6,407 bases of DNA, taken from the NCBI GenBank assembly GCA_030684755.1, contig JAUXXN010000447.1:1-6407 (forward strand), read 5' to 3'. The stretch is from Hydrogenophaga sp. (GTDB lineage: Bacteria > Pseudomonadota > Gammaproteobacteria > Burkholderiales > Burkholderiaceae_C). The translations under genes and the position numbers were made by a program. This document shows positions 5,047 through 6,407 of the stretch, one piece after another; position 1 is the stretch's first letter, and every line of letters begins with the position of its first letter. The notes below the pieces were generated by a model. It did not search any database. It was not told the DNA's origin and saw only the letters and a program-made list of their open reading frames with translations.

Positions 5047-5964
5047 ATGACCCTCCAAAACCTCCCTCCCCAAGTCCGCCTCATCGACGTCGGCCCGCGC
5101 GACGGCTTGCAAAACGAAAAGCAGCCGGTGCCCGCCGCCGTCAAGATTGAACTCGTCCACCGCCTGCAAGCCGCTGGACTGAAAGAGATTGAAGTCACGT
5201 CCTATGTGTCACCGAAGTGGGTGCCTCAGATGGCCGACAACCACGAAGTGATGGCCGGCATCACGCGCCAGAGCGGTGTGCGCTACAGCGTGCTCACGCC
5301 CAACCTCAAAGGCTTCGAGGCGGCATTGCAAGACAAGCCCGACGAGATCGTGGTGTTTGGCGCGGCCAGCGAGGCCTTCAGCCAGAAAAACATCAACTGC
5401 TCCATCGCCGAGAGCATCGAACGCTTTGCGCCGGTGGTGCAGGCCGCGCTGGCGGCGGGCATCGCCGTGCGCGGCGCCATGAGCTGCACCGTGGGTTGCC
5501 CGTACGAGGGCGACATTGCGCCCGAGCGCGTGGCCTATCTGGCCGGGCTGATGCGCGGCATTGGCGTGCAGCGGGTGGACGTGGCCGACACCATCGGCGT
5601 GGGCACGCCGCGCCGGGTGCAAGCAGCCATCGAGGCCACGCTGGCGCATTACGACATTGACCACATCAGCGGCCATTTCCACGACACCTACGGCCAAGCC
5701 TTGTCCAACACGCTGGCCGCGCTGGAGTTGGGCGTGTGGAACTTCCAGTCGTCCGTGGCCGGGCTGGGCGGCTGTCCCTACGCCAAGGGCGCCACCGGCA
5801 ACGTGGCTACCGAAGACGTGGTCTATCTGCTGCACGGCATGGGTATCGAGACCGGCATTGACCTGGATGCGCTGGTCGATGCGGGCCAGTTCATCAGCGA
5901 GCACCTGGGCCGCCCCAGCGGTTCGCGGGTGGCGCGGGCGCTGCTGTCTAAACGCCGGGGCTGA
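5047..5964 (+). CDS. liuE: Hydroxymethylglutaryl-CoA lyase
   Basis: This 305-residue TIM-barrel enzyme of the HMGL-like family cleaves 3-hydroxy-3-methylglutaryl-CoA to acetyl-CoA and acetoacetate, the last step of leucine degradation; it is also called MvaB. The start of the barrel carries LIDVGPRDGLQNE, with catalytic R18 and D19. IEVTSYVSPKWVPQMAD follows at 48-64. The metal-binding histidines are H210 and H212 in SGHFHDTYGQA. The signature GLGGCPYAKGATGNVATED at 239-257 has the active-site cysteine C243. Length fits bacterial lyases, and all recognised key residues are present. The ATG is preceded by AGGA at 5037-5040 with a six-base spacer, which supports this start. It is separated from liuC and liuD by ghrA, the repeat and the Abi block, so it may now rely on its own promoter in 5000-5046; I see no strong one on this strand. 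The exporter gene follows after five bases, so the two are probably cotranscribed. Confidence 0.96.
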   Translation: MTLQNLPPQVRLIDVGPRDGLQNEKQPVPAAVKIELVHRLQAAGLKEIEVTSYVSPKWVPQMADNHEVMAGITRQSGVRYSVLTPNLKGFEAALQDKPDEIVVFGAASEAFSQKNINCSIAESIERFAPVVQAALAAGIAVRGAMSCTVGCPYEGDIAPERVAYLAGLMRGIGVQRVDVADTIGVGTPRRVQAAIEATLAHYDIDHISGHFHDTYGQALSNTLAALELGVWNFQSSVAGLGGCPYAKGATGNVATEDVVYLLHGMGIETGIDLDALVDAGQFISEHLGRPSGSRVARALLSKRRG

Positions 5965-5969
5965 GCGCC

Positions 5970-6407
5970 ATGGACTGGCATGTTTGGCTGGCGTTTTTCG
6001 CCGCGTCCTGGGTTATTGCCATTTCGCCCGGCTCGGGCGCGGTGCTGTCCATGAGCCACGGTCTGGCCTACGGCGTGCGCCACAGCAGCGCCACCATTGC
6101 GGGGCTGCAACTGGGGCTGGCGGTCATTTTGCTGATTGCCGGGGTGGGCGTGGGTGCGCTCTTGCTGGCCTCGGCCACCGCTTTCACGGTGGTCAAGGTG
6201 CTGGGCGCGGCTTACCTCATCTGGCTCGGCCTGAAGCAGTGGCGCTCGCCGGTGGACGCCCACGCACCAGCGGCGGGCCAAGCGCTGGTGAACCACCCGG
6301 GGCTGCCCACCGTGCGCGAACGGGTGCTGACCGGCTTCATGACCAACGTGACCAACCCCAAGGGCATTGTGTTCATGGTGGCGGTGCTGCCGCAATTCAT
6401 CGACCCC
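5970..6407 (+). CDS. LysE/RhtB family amino-acid exporter (5' part only)
   Basis: The frame is open from ATG 5970 to the end of the window, giving 146 residues of a family normally about 200-210 long; the C-terminal helices are cut off. It begins MDWHVWLAFFAASWVIAISPGSGAVLSMSHGL. The SPGSGA motif after the first hydrophobic helix is like E. coli RhtB (homoserine/homoserine lactone exporter) rather than the SPGPN of many LysE relatives. Further hydrophobic helices are at about 40-65 and 70-90 (VVKVLGAAYLIWLGLKQW), and the family motif TNPKGIVFMVAVLPQFIDP closes the visible part. It is an inner-membrane exporter, probably for an amino acid; substrate is not predictable. Only five bases separate it from liuE. 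No strong Shine-Dalgarno is seen (GGGG at 5957-5960), so translational coupling is likely. Confidence 0.9.
   Translation, partial: MDWHVWLAFFAASWVIAISPGSGAVLSMSHGLAYGVRHSSATIAGLQLGLAVILLIAGVGVGALLLASATAFTVVKVLGAAYLIWLGLKQWRSPVDAHAPAAGQALVNHPGLPTVRERVLTGFMTNVTNPKGIVFMVAVLPQFIDP

Overview
The window looks like chromosomal DNA from a high-GC betaproteobacterium. The family Comamonadaceae is my best guess, from codon use, gene order and protein character; no rRNA or marker gene confirms it. All supported protein genes lie on the + strand. The backbone is part of a leucine/isovalerate degradation (liu) cluster: the end of a methylglutaconyl-CoA hydratase-type crotonase (LiuC), the biotin-carrying alpha subunit of methylcrotonyl-CoA carboxylase (LiuD/MccA), and, after an interruption, hydroxymethylglutaryl-CoA lyase (LiuE/MvaB). 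Together these carboxylate 3-methylcrotonyl-CoA, hydrate 3-methylglutaconyl-CoA and cleave HMG-CoA to acetyl-CoA and acetoacetate. Isovaleryl-CoA dehydrogenase and the carboxylase beta subunit are not in the window and would be expected upstream.

Layout: 1-537, 3' part of liuC; 585-2612, liuD, with a 26-bp G-rich repeat-like segment inside its reading frame; 2658-3578, a GhrA-type 2-hydroxyacid dehydrogenase; 3578-3737, a roughly 160-bp imperfect inverted repeat starting exactly at the ghrA stop codon; 3600-3893, a doubtful small membrane-protein ORF that begins inside that repeat; 3936-4931, an Abi_2 (AbiD/AbiF-like) HEPN-type defence or toxin protein with lower GC than its neighbours; 4951-5018, a compact minus-strand unit with a -10-like box, a long hairpin and a T6 tract, read as a small RNA gene; 5047-5964, liuE; 5970-6407, the 5' part of a RhtB/LysE-type amino-acid exporter.

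The main point of interest is the block 3578-5046, which splits ghrA from liuE. It holds a repeat, a probable RNase-like Abi protein with the motif R-x4-H, and a convergent small RNA candidate just downstream. This arrangement fits a protein toxin with an RNA antitoxin, or a phage-defence cassette, dropped into a metabolic operon. The toxin-RNA pairing is inference from sequence layout and needs testing.
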